A stretch of 64,000 nt of DNA from Asanoa hainanensis (lineage in GTDB: Bacteria; Actinomycetota; Actinomycetes; Mycobacteriales; Micromonosporaceae): the NCBI RefSeq assembly GCF_900188485.1, contig NZ_FZPH01000002.1:186001-250000 (forward strand), read 5' to 3'. This document shows positions 55,302 through 64,000 of the stretch, piece by piece (position 1 is the first letter of the stretch; every line of letters starts with the position of its first letter). The notes beneath the pieces were generated by a model. That model had not been told where the DNA came from, made no database searches, and saw only the letters and a list, made by a program, of their open reading frames with translations. The translations under genes were made by a program, and so were the position numbers.

Positions 55302-56552
55302 AGAGTCGCTTCGCTCTCGGGGCGGACGAATCTTGGCGATGATCTCTTTCAACGATTCGGTTGCTTTTGCGATAACGACGGGAGCCAGCCGCTCGTGCCG
55401 GTGAACCAGCCGGCTCCTGAAATCCCGCAACTCGTCCAGTTCGTTTGCCAACTCGCCGTCCAGCATTCCGAGCGCGACGAGCCTCCTCGGTGGCAGCATG
55501 GGCGACTTTCGAACCTCCGCGGGCGCGAGCCGACGGACGGTGTCCTCAAGAATGACCCACGTGGCAACGAATCGGCCTAGTTCCATGGTGCCGCGGCTTT
55601 CCTCGGGCGGATCCCAGGCCCGGGAGTTTTTCTGAATAGCCCTGTACACATCGTAACGAGAGCCATCTTCGGTGAGTAGCTCATCGACGACCTGCTCGGC
55701 CAGCGGTCGGAGTTCCACATTTCCGTGCAGGGCCTGAATGTACGGAGAGAGCTTTTCGGGTGTGTCGATTTCTAAGGTTGCGAGCATCTCGAAAAGCTGA
55801 TCAACGCGTCCGAGCCCAGAATCGCTCACCGGGCCGTTGAGTGTTGTCGAAGCCTGGCCCAGGAGGTACGCGGCAAGATCATAGTGGTTCATGAACCGTC
55901 GTCCGGAAGCCGAACTCCGCTCCTTGCCTGCCCTTTCGAGGCGTTCGAGCGCTATTTCGCCGGTCAGTACCAGGCCGTTGATCTCGTCGAGGATGGCCTC
56001 TTCCTCGTCGGAAAGACCGACCTCCAACGGCTTGTAGGCCAAGTCGTGCTCGACCTCCGCCCAGGCGTGCATCAGAACGGATGCGACCTGTATCTCGACT
56101 CGGGCGGCGGCGTAGCGCTTGGCCGAGTCCGGTAGAAGCTCCTCTTTCAAGCGGACTCTGTAATGCACAGCTGAATATCCTGTGAAACGCTTTCCTGCGC
56201 GCTGATTTCCCGCCTCCGGAAACTGTTTCGGCGGTTCGAGGCGGTCGAACAGATTTTCGACGGACTTTTCTACCTGCCCGCGCTCGCCGGGGAAGTAGAG
56301 CGCGATGCGTACACCAGCCAGATCAACGATGTCGTCATAAATATCGGAAATCGATCCATAGGGCGTTTTGTGCGCTCGTTTGCGACACTTCGCTTCGAGC
56401 CTGTGAGCGTCTTTTGCCCGGTGCGTCACGATCGCACGCACTCCGGCGGCATCCAATTCAGCCTTGAGCCACTCGGAGGCCATTCGAGCGGCCTCGGCGT
56501 AGAAGTCGTACTCGCGCACGTAGCGACTTACGAACTCCTCGATTGGATCCAT
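55287..56552 (-). CDS. RelA/SpoT-domain protein with C-terminal HEPN-like motif
   Basis: 421 residues from ATG 56552 (GGGGAC 5 nt upstream). Residues 40-175 follow the RelA/SpoT synthetase fold: D78 in VDLAGVRI, GYSAVHY at 125-131, E153 in VEIQV and HAWAEVEHDL at 162-171. No hydrolase domain. Residues 330-405 are helical with R379-SRLV-H384, an R-x4-H motif as in HEPN ribonucleases. Codon GC is visibly below the neighbours (about 55-57% by eye), suggesting transfer. It may be a toxic small alarmone synthetase (ToxSAS-like) rather than a housekeeping one. Confidence 0.72.
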   Translation of the reverse strand: MDPIEEFVSRYVREYDFYAEAARMASEWLKAELDAAGVRAIVTHRAKDAHRLEAKCRKRAHKTPYGSISDIYDDIVDLAGVRIALYFPGERGQVEKSVENLFDRLEPPKQFPEAGNQRAGKRFTGYSAVHYRVRLKEELLPDSAKRYAAARVEIQVASVLMHAWAEVEHDLAYKPLEVGLSDEEEAILDEINGLVLTGEIALERLERAGKERSSASGRRFMNHYDLAAYLLGQASTTLNGPVSDSGLGRVDQLFEMLATLEIDTPEKLSPYIQALHGNVELRPLAEQVVDELLTEDGSRYDVYRAIQKNSRAWDPPEESRGTMELGRFVATWVILEDTVRRLAPAEVRKSPMLPPRRLVALGMLDGELANELDELRDFRSRLVHRHERLAPVVIAKATESLKEIIAKIRPPRERSDSSVSD

Positions 56553-56793
56553 CGACCGTCCCCGCGTTCGCGCAACGGCCGACATCGAAGGCGAAGGGCC
56601 GGATCGTCGACATTAACAATCTCCAGCCGGGGCTGTATCCGCCGACCGGGCAACAGCCCGGCCAGGTCACAGCCCGGCTCCGGATAAACGCGCAGGCGGT
56701 CTGTCGTACCCGCGGCGTACCCTTGAGCCTGCACGTCGCACCCCCCGTCCTGGTCGGTCGGGGGGACGTTCTGCGTGCCCGAAAGGATCATCC

Positions 56794-59700
56794 ATGCTTC
56801 ATGGTCTGCTGGCCGCGGCCCTGGGTGACGCGGGGTTGGCCCGTGCGCGCGACCTTGCCCGGGCCGGGTTTCCCGACGCTGACGGGCTCGATCTCACCGC
56901 GCCCGCTGCCCTCCGCCCGTTCGTCGTCGCGGCCGTCGCCGCGACTACCGACGGCGCCGATCGGCCCGTGCTCGCCGTCACCGCGACTTCCCGCGAGGCC
57001 GACGATCTCGTCGCCGCGCTGGGCAGTCTGCTGCCCGAAGATCAGGTCGTCAGCTACCCGGCTTGGGAGACGTTGCCCCACGAGCGGCTTTCGCCCCGGT
57101 CCGACACCGTCGGGCGGCGGCTTGCTGTTCTGCGGCGGCTGGCCCACCCCGAGGGCAACCCGGTCAAGGTCGTCGTCGCCCCCGTGCGGAGCATGCTGCA
57201 ACCCCAGCTCAAGCGGCTCGGTGACCTCGAGCCGGTCACCCTCAGCGCGGGCAACGACGCCGACCTCGACGAGGTCGCGCATCGGCTCAACGACATGGCG
57301 TACGCCCGGGTCGACCTCGTCACCAAGCGCGGCGAGTTCGCCGTACGCGGTGGGATCCTCGACGTCTTTCCGCCCACCGACGAGCACCCCTCGCGCGTCG
57401 AGTTCTGGGGTGACCAGGTCGAGGAGATCCGCACCTTCGCCGTCGCCGACCAGCGGACCATCGACAAGGTCGAGACGATGTTCGCGCCGCCCTGTCGCGA
57501 GCTGTTGCTGACCGACGACGTCAAGCGGAAGGCCCGACAACTCAGCGAGCAGCACCCCGAGCTGCTCGAGATCCTCGACAAGCTGGCCGAGGGCATTCCG
57601 GTCGAGGGCATGGAGTCGCTGGCCCCCGCACTGGTCGGCCCGGACGAGCTCGAGCTGCTCGTCCACTGCATGCCAACCGACACCCACGTGCTGCTGTGCG
57701 ACCCCGAGCGGATCCGCACCCGGGCCCACGACCTCGTGCGCACCAGTGACGAGTTCCTGCAGGCCTCCTGGGCCGCGGCCGCCGTCGGTGGGCAGGCGCC
57801 GATCGACCTCGGTGCCGCCGCCTTCAAGACGCTGGCCGAGGTCCGGCACGCCGCTGCCGAGCTGCGCCAGCCGTGGTGGTCCGTGTCGCCGTTCGGGCTC
57901 GTGGAGAGCGTCGTCGAGGCCGAGCCCCAGCCGTGGGAGGACCCGGTCGAGGCCGTCACCGTCACGCCCGACACCGGTGACGCGATCGCGCTGTCCGCCC
58001 AGCCGACCACGCTCTACCACGGTGAGACCGCCCGGGTGGTCAAGGACGTCGAGGAGTGGCGGGCCGCCGGCTGGGCGGTCGCACTGGTCTTCGAAGGGCA
58101 CGGGCCGGCCCAGCGCGCCGTCGAGGTCATGCGCGACGCGGGTCTCGGCGCGATCCTCACCGAGGGCATCGACGAGCCACCAAGCCCAGGGGACGTGCTG
58201 GTCACCTGCGGCGGGCTCAACCACGGGTTCGTCGACGAGGCGTCCAAGCTCGTCGTGCTGACCGGCAACGACGTCACCGGCGGGCGTGGCGCGACGACCC
58301 GCGACATGCGCAAGATGCCCAGCCGGCGGCGCAACACGATCGACCCGCTGGAGTTGCGCAACGGCGACTTCGTCGTGCACGAGCAGCACGGCATCGGCAA
58401 GTACGTCGAGCTCGTGCAGCGGGTGGTCAACGGCGCGAGCCGCGAATACCTGGTCATCGAGTACGCGCCCAGCAAGAAGAACCAGCCCGGCGACCGGCTC
58501 TACGTGCCGACCGACCAGCTCGACCAGCTCTCCCGTTATGTCGGCGGGGAGACCCCGGCTCTGCACAAGATGGGCGGCACCGACTGGCAGAAGGCCAAGA
58601 CCCGGGCGCGCAAGGCCGTCCGGGAGATCGCGGCCCAACTGATCCAGTTGTACGCGGCCCGCAAGGCGTCCAAGGGGCACTCGTTCGGCCCCGACACGCC
58701 CTGGCAGCGGGAGCTGGAAGACGCCTTCCCGTGGACCGAGACGCCCGACCAGCTGTCGGCGATCGACGAGGTCAAGCACGACATGGAGCAGGCGATCCCG
58801 ATGGACCGGCTGATCTGTGGCGACGTGGGCTACGGCAAGACCGAGATCGCGGTACGCGCGGCGTTCAAGGCCGTGCAGGACGGCAAGCAGGTCGCCGTGC
58901 TCGTGCCGACCACCCTGCTGGCGCAGCAGCACTACAACACGTTCTCCGAGCGGATGAACCAGTTCCCGGTCGAGATCCGGCAGCTGTCGCGGTTCCAGAC
59001 GCCGAAGGAGGCCGAGCAGACGCTCGACATGGCCGCCTCCGGCACGGCCGACATCGTGATCGGCACGCACCGGCTGCTCCAGTCGGCGACCCGGTTCAAG
59101 AACCTCGGCATGATCGTGGTCGACGAGGAGCAGCGGTTCGGCGTCGAGCACAAGGAGCGGCTCAAGTCGCTGCGCACCTCGGTCGACGTGCTGACGATGT
59201 CGGCGACGCCGATCCCTCGTACCCTCGAAATGGCCATCACCGGCATCCGGGAGATGTCGACGATCGCCACCCCGCCCGAAGAGCGGCACCCGGTGTTGAC
59301 CTTCGTCGGCGCGCAGGACGACCGCCAGGTCGCCGCGACCATCCACCGTGAGCTGCTCCGCGACGGGCAGGTCTTCTACCTGCACAACCGCGTCGAGTCG
59401 ATCGACCGGGCGGCGCGCCGGCTGCGGGAGCTGGTGCCCGAGGCGCGCATCGCGGTCGCGCACGGCCAGATGGGCGAGGACGCCCTGGAAAAGGTCATGG
59501 TCGGCTTCTGGGAGAAGGAGTACGACGTCCTGGTCTGCACCACGATCGTCGAGTCCGGCATCGACATCCCGAACGCCAACACGCTGATCGTGGAGCGGGC
59601 CGACCTGCTCGGCCTGGCCCAGCTCCACCAGATCCGCGGCCGGGTCGGTCGGGGCCGGGAGCGGGCGTACGCGTACTTCCTCTACCCGCCGGACAAGCCG

Positions 59701-60372
59701 TTGACCGAGCACGCGCACGAGCGGCTGGCCACCATCGCCCAGCACACGGAGCTCGGCGCCGGCATGTACGTGGCGATGAAGGACCTCGAGATCCGCGGCG
59801 CCGGCAACCTGCTCGGTGGCGAGCAGTCCGGGCACATCGAGGGCGTCGGGTTCGACCTCTACGTGCGGATGGTCGGCGAGGCCGTGTCGGCGTTCAAGGG
59901 CGAGAAGCCCGAGGAGGAGTTCGATTTCAAGATCGATCTGCCGGTCGACGCGAACCTGCCGCACGACTACATCGCGGTCGAGCGGCTGCGCCTGGAGATG
60001 TACCGGAAGCTGGCCGAGGCCCGCACCACCGAGAAGCTCGACGAGATCGTCGCCGAGCTGACCGACCGCTACGGCGAGCCGCCGGAGCCGGTGCAAAACC
60101 TGGTGGCGATCGCCCGGTTCCGCCTGGTGATGCGCGCACGGGGGATCACCGACGTCTCGGTGCAGGGCCGCCACCTGCGGTTCTCGCCGATGCCGTTGCC
60201 GGACTCGCGCCAGCTGCGGCTCAAGCGCTACCACCCGGACGCGGTCTACAAGTCGGCGACCGACCAGGTCAGCGTCCCGCGCCCGACCACCCGCCGGATC
60301 GGCGGCGAGCCGCTGCGCGACCAGGCGCTGCTGCAATGGTGCGAGCAACTGGTCAAGGACGTCCTGGGGTGA
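56794..60372 (+). CDS. mfd: Transcription-repair coupling factor
   Basis: 1192 residues, full-length Mfd. N-terminal UvrB-like region with TATSREADDLVAALG; RNA-polymerase-interacting domain around NGDFVVHEQHGIGKYV; helicase Walker A GDVGYGKTE near 676, DEEQRFG near 780, GRVGRGRERAYAYF; the C-terminal TRCF domain ends the protein. It removes stalled polymerase and recruits UvrA. RBS AAAGGA. mazG neighbour as is usual. Confidence 0.96.
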   Translation: MLHGLLAAALGDAGLARARDLARAGFPDADGLDLTAPAALRPFVVAAVAATTDGADRPVLAVTATSREADDLVAALGSLLPEDQVVSYPAWETLPHERLSPRSDTVGRRLAVLRRLAHPEGNPVKVVVAPVRSMLQPQLKRLGDLEPVTLSAGNDADLDEVAHRLNDMAYARVDLVTKRGEFAVRGGILDVFPPTDEHPSRVEFWGDQVEEIRTFAVADQRTIDKVETMFAPPCRELLLTDDVKRKARQLSEQHPELLEILDKLAEGIPVEGMESLAPALVGPDELELLVHCMPTDTHVLLCDPERIRTRAHDLVRTSDEFLQASWAAAAVGGQAPIDLGAAAFKTLAEVRHAAAELRQPWWSVSPFGLVESVVEAEPQPWEDPVEAVTVTPDTGDAIALSAQPTTLYHGETARVVKDVEEWRAAGWAVALVFEGHGPAQRAVEVMRDAGLGAILTEGIDEPPSPGDVLVTCGGLNHGFVDEASKLVVLTGNDVTGGRGATTRDMRKMPSRRRNTIDPLELRNGDFVVHEQHGIGKYVELVQRVVNGASREYLVIEYAPSKKNQPGDRLYVPTDQLDQLSRYVGGETPALHKMGGTDWQKAKTRARKAVREIAAQLIQLYAARKASKGHSFGPDTPWQRELEDAFPWTETPDQLSAIDEVKHDMEQAIPMDRLICGDVGYGKTEIAVRAAFKAVQDGKQVAVLVPTTLLAQQHYNTFSERMNQFPVEIRQLSRFQTPKEAEQTLDMAASGTADIVIGTHRLLQSATRFKNLGMIVVDEEQRFGVEHKERLKSLRTSVDVLTMSATPIPRTLEMAITGIREMSTIATPPEERHPVLTFVGAQDDRQVAATIHRELLRDGQVFYLHNRVESIDRAARRLRELVPEARIAVAHGQMGEDALEKVMVGFWEKEYDVLVCTTIVESGIDIPNANTLIVERADLLGLAQLHQIRGRVGRGRERAYAYFLYPPDKPLTEHAHERLATIAQHTELGAGMYVAMKDLEIRGAGNLLGGEQSGHIEGVGFDLYVRMVGEAVSAFKGEKPEEEFDFKIDLPVDANLPHDYIAVERLRLEMYRKLAEARTTEKLDEIVAELTDRYGEPPEPVQNLVAIARFRLVMRARGITDVSVQGRHLRFSPMPLPDSRQLRLKRYHPDAVYKSATDQVSVPRPTTRRIGGEPLRDQALLQWCEQLVKDVLG

Positions 60373-60410
60373 CAACCAGGCGATCACGTAAGCGTGAGAG
60401 AGTGTCGACC

Positions 60411-61145
60411 ATGCTTCGTGCTCGCCGCATCGCGTCGATCGTGGTCGTCGCCGCCCTCGGTCTGGGTGGCCTCACGGCCTGCCGTTCCGAGCCGTCCGTC
60501 GCCGCCTACATCGGCGACCGGAAGGTCACCGAGGACCAGGTGACGCAGATCTTCAACGGTGCGGAGGCGGGCGCCTCGGCCACGCCGGCAGCGGAAGAGC
60601 AGCCGGCCGCCGAGCCGACCAAGGTGCCCGGCCCGGCGGTCAGCCGCCAGCAGGTCGTCGACCTGGAGGTCACCCTGGGCCTGGGCCGGCAGGTCGCGTC
60701 CGAGCAGGGCGTGCAGCCGGTCAACGCCGTCACCGCCGACCAGGTGGCCGGCGAGCTCGGCGTCCCGGCGACGAGCCAGTACGCGGTGGACTACACCGAG
60801 TGGGTCAACCTGTCGCAGGGCATCTTCGCCAAGATGGGCACCAGCGTGCCGCCCGTGACCGACGAGCAGCTCCAGGGCATCTACCAGGCGCTGGTCAAGG
60901 TCCAGGCGATCGAGGCGGGCTTCGACCTGGCGCAGATCAAGCAGGCCTTCGGCGGCGGCGAGTTCGTCTCGGCCGCGTACCAGCTCACCGGCATGCTGGA
61001 GAAGGCGGCATCGGCCAGCAAGACCACGGTCAACCCGCGCTACCTGCCGCTGTCCGCCCCGATGGTGGTCTCCTCGCAGGGCGGTGCCGTCTTCTACGAC
61101 CTGCCGTACCTCGTCGGCAGCGACACGGTCAGCGACCGCGCGTAA
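60411..61145 (+). CDS. SurA-N-like lipoprotein
   Basis: 244 residues. Lipoprotein signal with GLTAC (C24). VAAYIGDRKVTEDQVTQIF is the SurA-type N-terminal chaperone helix; the rest is helical, with no PPIase domain recognisable. Conserved between mfd and mazG in this lineage. Its role is unknown; a surface chaperone or assembly factor is possible. Confidence 0.8.
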   Translation: MLRARRIASIVVVAALGLGGLTACRSEPSVAAYIGDRKVTEDQVTQIFNGAEAGASATPAAEEQPAAEPTKVPGPAVSRQQVVDLEVTLGLGRQVASEQGVQPVNAVTADQVAGELGVPATSQYAVDYTEWVNLSQGIFAKMGTSVPPVTDEQLQGIYQALVKVQAIEAGFDLAQIKQAFGGGEFVSAAYQLTGMLEKAASASKTTVNPRYLPLSAPMVVSSQGGAVFYDLPYLVGSDTVSDRA

Positions 61146-61152
61146 GCCTGCA

Positions 61153-62094
61153 GTGCCCCGCATCCTCCTGCTGGTCACCTCGCCGCGCCTGCCCGCCGGC
61201 CTGTTGACCGCGGCCGCCTGGGACGCCGTCCGCGCGCTGCCCGTGCTGGCCGCCGCCGAGAGCCCGTTGACGTCGGCGGTGCGCGAGGCCGGCGGCGACG
61301 TGACCATCGTTCCGGCGACGGTCGACACGCTGCTTTCGCGCGCCCGAGACAGCGACGTGGTCTGGCTGGCCGGGCCGACCGGAGATCCAGATCTGGCCCG
61401 TGAGCTGGGCGTACGCCTGGCCCGGCAACCGGGTCTGGCCGAGCTCGAGGTGACCTACGGTTCCTGGGATCCGGCCGGCGCCCGGTTGCTCGACGCGGTC
61501 GCGGTGATGGACCGCCTCTACTCGCCCGGCGGCGACCCGTGGAAGCGGGCGCAGACCCACCGGTCGCTGGCCCAGTTCCTGCTCGAAGAGGCGTACGAGG
61601 CCTACGACGCGATCGAGGCCGAGGACCTCACCGGCCTGCGCGAGGAGCTCGGTGACGTGCTGCTCCAGGTGGTGCTGCACGCCCGGCTGGCCGAGGAGCT
61701 CCCCGAGGGGCGCCGCTGGACGGTCGACGACGTCGCGGCCGGCCTGGTGGACAAGATGATCCGGCGCAACCCGCACGTCTTCGCGGGCACCGAGGTCGGC
61801 TCGGTCGACGAGATCATCGACAACTGGGAGCAGATCAAGAAGGCCGAGAAGTCGCGCGACTCGGTGCTGGACGGGGTCGCGCTGGCCCAGCCCGCGCTGG
61901 CGCTGGCCGCCAAGTTCCTGCAGCGCGCGGAGCGGGCTGGCATCAGCGTCCCGCTCCCCGAGGGCGACGACCTCGGCGCCCGCCTGCTCCGGCTGGTCGC
62001 CGCGGCCCGGGCTGCGGGAGAGGACCCGGAGGCCGAGCTTCGTGCCGCCGCGCTCCGTTACGCCGAGACCGTCAGGGCCGCCGAGCGCTCCTGA
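61153..62094 (+). CDS. mazG: Nucleoside triphosphate pyrophosphohydrolase MazG
   Basis: 313 residues from GTG 61153. The all-alpha NTP-PPase metal motif is EEAYEAYDAIE followed by REELGDVLLQ near 145-170. The N-terminal 110 residues are an additional Rossmann-like region (WLAGPTGDPDLA). It hydrolyses NTPs to NMPs, clearing aberrant nucleotides. Its end overlaps the convergent EamA gene by 37 nt. Confidence 0.92.
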   Translation: MPRILLLVTSPRLPAGLLTAAAWDAVRALPVLAAAESPLTSAVREAGGDVTIVPATVDTLLSRARDSDVVWLAGPTGDPDLARELGVRLARQPGLAELEVTYGSWDPAGARLLDAVAVMDRLYSPGGDPWKRAQTHRSLAQFLLEEAYEAYDAIEAEDLTGLREELGDVLLQVVLHARLAEELPEGRRWTVDDVAAGLVDKMIRRNPHVFAGTEVGSVDEIIDNWEQIKKAEKSRDSVLDGVALAQPALALAAKFLQRAERAGISVPLPEGDDLGARLLRLVAAARAAGEDPEAELRAAALRYAETVRAAERS

Positions 62095-62990
62095 TCCCGC
62101 GGGCTCGAACGGGTGAGGCCGAACGCCAATCCCGCCGCGACAGTCAACACGCCCAGCGCCGGCCCCACCCCGGGCAATGCGGTCGCCATCACGGCGGCGG
62201 TCGCCAGGGTGGCGACCGGCATCAGGCCGACCAGGATGCCGGCCTGCTCGACGCCGAGGCGCTCCAGGCCGATGAACCAGACGACGAACGCCGCGACCGT
62301 CATCAACAGCGCCAGGTAGACCAGCGCGCCGGCCTCGGTCGGGGTGGGGAGCCGCCAGTCTTTGGTCTCGCCGGCCACCAGGGCACCGGCGAAGAGCAAC
62401 GGCACGGCCAGGGCGCAGCTGTACGCGGCCACCCGTACCGCGCCGAGCCGGGGCAGGACCACGGCGGCGAGCAGCGAGAACAGGATCTCGCCGACCAGCG
62501 CGCCGCCGGCGCCGAGCAGCCCGACCGGCGTCGCCTGGCCGGTGCCCTCGACGAGCGCGGTGCCGGCGACCACGACCACGGCGGCCGTGACGAGCCGCGC
62601 GCTGGGCCGGCCGCGCCGCCCGCCGACCAGCGGCCCGAGCAACGCCAACCCGAGCGGCGCGGCGCCGATGACGGTGCCGACCACGGCCGGCTCGGTGTCG
62701 TGGTGCAGGGCCAGCATGATGCACGCGTTGAAGCCGGCCATGCCGGTCGCCGCGACGACGAGCAGGATGCCGAGCTCACGGCCGGTCGGGCGGACGCCGG
62801 GCCGCGCGCCACCGAGCCGCGGGAACCGGTGGGCGATCAGGAAGAGCACGGCCGCGGCGGCGGTGTAGCGGACGGCCTGCGCGGTCAGCATCGGGTAGTC
62901 GAGCAGGAGCTCACTGACGGCCACCGAACTGCCGACGAGAGTCATGCCGAGCACGCAGAACGCCACAGCGGTGCCTTTGGAGATGGTCAC
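62058..62990 (-). CDS. EamA/DMT-superfamily transporter
   Basis: 310 residues, about ten membrane helices in two repeats of five (EamA). GTG 62990 lies 7 nt after TAGCGT (63003-62998, minus strand), a leaderless promoter. Substrate probably small metabolites. It is divergent from the MocR gene, its likely regulator. Confidence 0.88.
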   Translation of the reverse strand: MTISKGTAVAFCVLGMTLVGSSVAVSELLLDYPMLTAQAVRYTAAAAVLFLIAHRFPRLGGARPGVRPTGRELGILLVVAATGMAGFNACIMLALHHDTEPAVVGTVIGAAPLGLALLGPLVGGRRGRPSARLVTAAVVVVAGTALVEGTGQATPVGLLGAGGALVGEILFSLLAAVVLPRLGAVRVAAYSCALAVPLLFAGALVAGETKDWRLPTPTEAGALVYLALLMTVAAFVVWFIGLERLGVEQAGILVGLMPVATLATAAVMATALPGVGPALGVLTVAAGLAFGLTRSSPRDQERSAALTVSA

Positions 62991-63013
62991 GACCTCGACG
63001 CTAGGAGCACACT

Positions 63014-63031
63014 GGTCCGGTCAACAGGTCC
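63014..63031. promoter_or_regulatory. Direct-repeat box in the EamA/MocR promoter
   Basis: GGTCC occurs at 63014-63018 and 63027-63031, 13 bp apart, in the 67-bp divergent promoter. MocR proteins bind direct repeats of this kind. The pair overlaps the EamA promoter region. Confidence 0.38.
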
Positions 63032-63057
63032 ACTCGACGGGCATTTGAGGAGACCAC

Positions 63058-64000
63058 ATGGAAGCGTTGGTCCAGCTCGACCACTCGCGGCCGGCCCTCG
63101 GCGAGCAGCTCACGGCCGCGCTGCGGGAGGCGATCGCCGACGGCCGGCTGGCACCTGGCGCCCGTTTGCCGTCCACCCGCCAGCTTGCCGCCGATCTGCG
63201 GGTGTCCCGTGGGGTGGTCGTCACGGCGTACGAGCAGCTGGTCGCGGAAGGCCGCCTGAGCTCGCATAAAGGTTCAGGCACGACTGTCGCTTGCTCTGCA
63301 CCCATATACGCAACACCCGCGCCGAGGGGTGTTGCGTATATGGGTGCAGAGCAGAGCCTGCCGATAGACCTCCGCCCTGGCACGCCCGATTTGGCCGCTT
63401 TCCCGAGGGCCGCCTGGCGCCGCTCCTATGAGCGAGTGCTGGCCACGGCCACTGCGGCCGATCTTGGCTACGCCGACGCCACCGGTGCCCCGCAGGTGAA
63501 GCAGACGCTGGCCGACTACCTGGGAAGGGTGCGCGCCGCTCGGGTGACCGCCGACGACGTCGTCCTCACCACCGGCGCCGCGCAGGCCTTCGCGCTGGTC
63601 GCACACCACCTGCGCCTCGCGGGCGCCGTCCGGTTCGGCGTCGAGGACCCCGGCAGTCCGAGCATCCGGGACCACATGACCGCGCACGGGCTGCGGCTGG
63701 TGCCGATCCCGGTCGACGGGGACGGCCTCGACGTGGCGGCGTTGCGGGCCAGCGATGTGCAGGCCGTCATGGTCACGCCGGCGCACCAGTACCCGACCGG
63801 CGTCGTGCTGGCCCCGCACCGCCGGGCGGAGCTGATCGCCTGGGCCCGGGAGACGGGCGGCCTGATCGTCGAGGACGACTACGACGCCGAGTTCCGTTAC
63901 GACCGCGACCCGGTCGGCTGCCTGCAAGGGCTCGCCCCGGACGTCGTCGCGCACCTCGGTTCGGCCAGCAAGGCGCTCGCGCCGGCACTGCGGCTCGGCT
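63058..64000 (+). CDS. MocR-type GntR/aminotransferase regulator, 3' end missing
   Basis: 314 codons before the right edge. ATG 63058 with GAGGAG. A winged helix (1-75: RLPSTRQLAADLRVSRGVVVTAY) precedes a fold-type I aminotransferase domain: YADATGAPQVKQTLADYL, MVTPAHQYPTGVVL, EDDYDAEFRYD and SASKALAPALRLG, with K305 as the expected PLP lysine. Codons about 79-99 are made entirely of a perfect 27-bp inverted repeat, in the linker between domains. PLP-dependent control of the EamA gene is likely. Confidence 0.9.
   Translation, partial: MEALVQLDHSRPALGEQLTAALREAIADGRLAPGARLPSTRQLAADLRVSRGVVVTAYEQLVAEGRLSSHKGSGTTVACSAPIYATPAPRGVAYMGAEQSLPIDLRPGTPDLAAFPRAAWRRSYERVLATATAADLGYADATGAPQVKQTLADYLGRVRAARVTADDVVLTTGAAQAFALVAHHLRLAGAVRFGVEDPGSPSIRDHMTAHGLRLVPIPVDGDGLDVAALRASDVQAVMVTPAHQYPTGVVLAPHRRAELIAWARETGGLIVEDDYDAEFRYDRDPVGCLQGLAPDVVAHLGSASKALAPALRLG
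63292..63353. repeat. 62-bp palindromic element inside the MocR gene
   Basis: 63292-63318 is the exact reverse complement of 63327-63353 (27-bp arms) around an 8-nt centre. It is less GC-rich than its surroundings (ATATACG and CGTATAT in each arm) and keeps the frame open. Confidence 0.9.

Noticed and set aside
56788-60387. A 1199-codon open frame on the strand opposite mfd, and similar long antisense frames opposite purH, ppc and the importer genes
   Set aside because: High-GC codon bias opens antisense frames. They have no domains, no ribosome binding sites and fully mirror conserved genes.

Overview
The window is about 71-72% GC and reads as chromosomal DNA of a high-GC actinomycete, most likely Micromonosporaceae. 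The grounds are the gene neighbourhoods (sucD - DUF6350 - purN - purH; icd and mdh nearby; mfd - SurA-like lipoprotein - mazG), the many GTG starts, 4-nt start/stop overlaps, Pro/Gly-rich DUF4190 proteins and several leaderless promoters (TANNNT 6-7 nt before the start codon). The genus cannot be fixed from what is visible. No rRNA, tRNA, CRISPR array, transposase, integrase or prophage gene was found.

Layout. 1-13.2 kb is mostly core metabolism: the end of sucD, a DUF6350 membrane protein, purN-purH, an HD phosphohydrolase, a tightly overlapped methyltransferase/pentapeptide/SUMF1 operon, NADP-isocitrate dehydrogenase, malate dehydrogenase, an MBL hydrolase and a secreted LasA-type M23 peptidase. 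13.7-19.5 kb is a complete five-gene oligopeptide/dipeptide ABC importer. 19.5-28.1 kb is accessory: secreted phosphoesterase, aldo/keto reductase, TetR, SnoaL-like protein, a broken CPBP protease, MFS exporter, RraA-like protein, an S51-CysS-like fusion and an alpha/beta hydrolase.

28.1-41.0 kb is an exopolysaccharide locus: GT2, two sulfotransferases, WecG/TagA transferase, a GH26-like lipoprotein, MOP flippase, APH-fold kinase-like protein, O-antigen ligase, a Wzz/CpsD-like protein with a degenerate P-loop, and a secreted DNRLRE-GH26 protein. An ATP-sulfurylase-like/APS-kinase fusion 4.4 kb beyond its last gene could supply PAPS, so a sulfated polysaccharide is a reasonable inference.

41.0-51.3 kb holds ArsR+SRPBCC with a tandem operator, a TetR/DUF4386 pair with two matching operators, an AadA-like nucleotidyltransferase, the sulfate-activation fusion and a four-gene ABC exporter. 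51.3-64 kb returns to core genes (ppc, LD-carboxypeptidase, mfd, mazG), interrupted by a lower-GC RelA/SpoT-domain gene with a C-terminal HEPN-like motif, and ends inside a MocR regulator.

The most unusual items are: the RelA/SpoT-HEPN-like protein; a perfect 27-bp inverted repeat inside the MocR reading frame (an in-frame palindromic insertion); a 164-bp element with perfect 19-bp terminal inverted repeats after purH, with a partial second copy at 50.5 kb; and three pseudogenes with internal deletions (HxlR, CPBP protease, NYN RNase).
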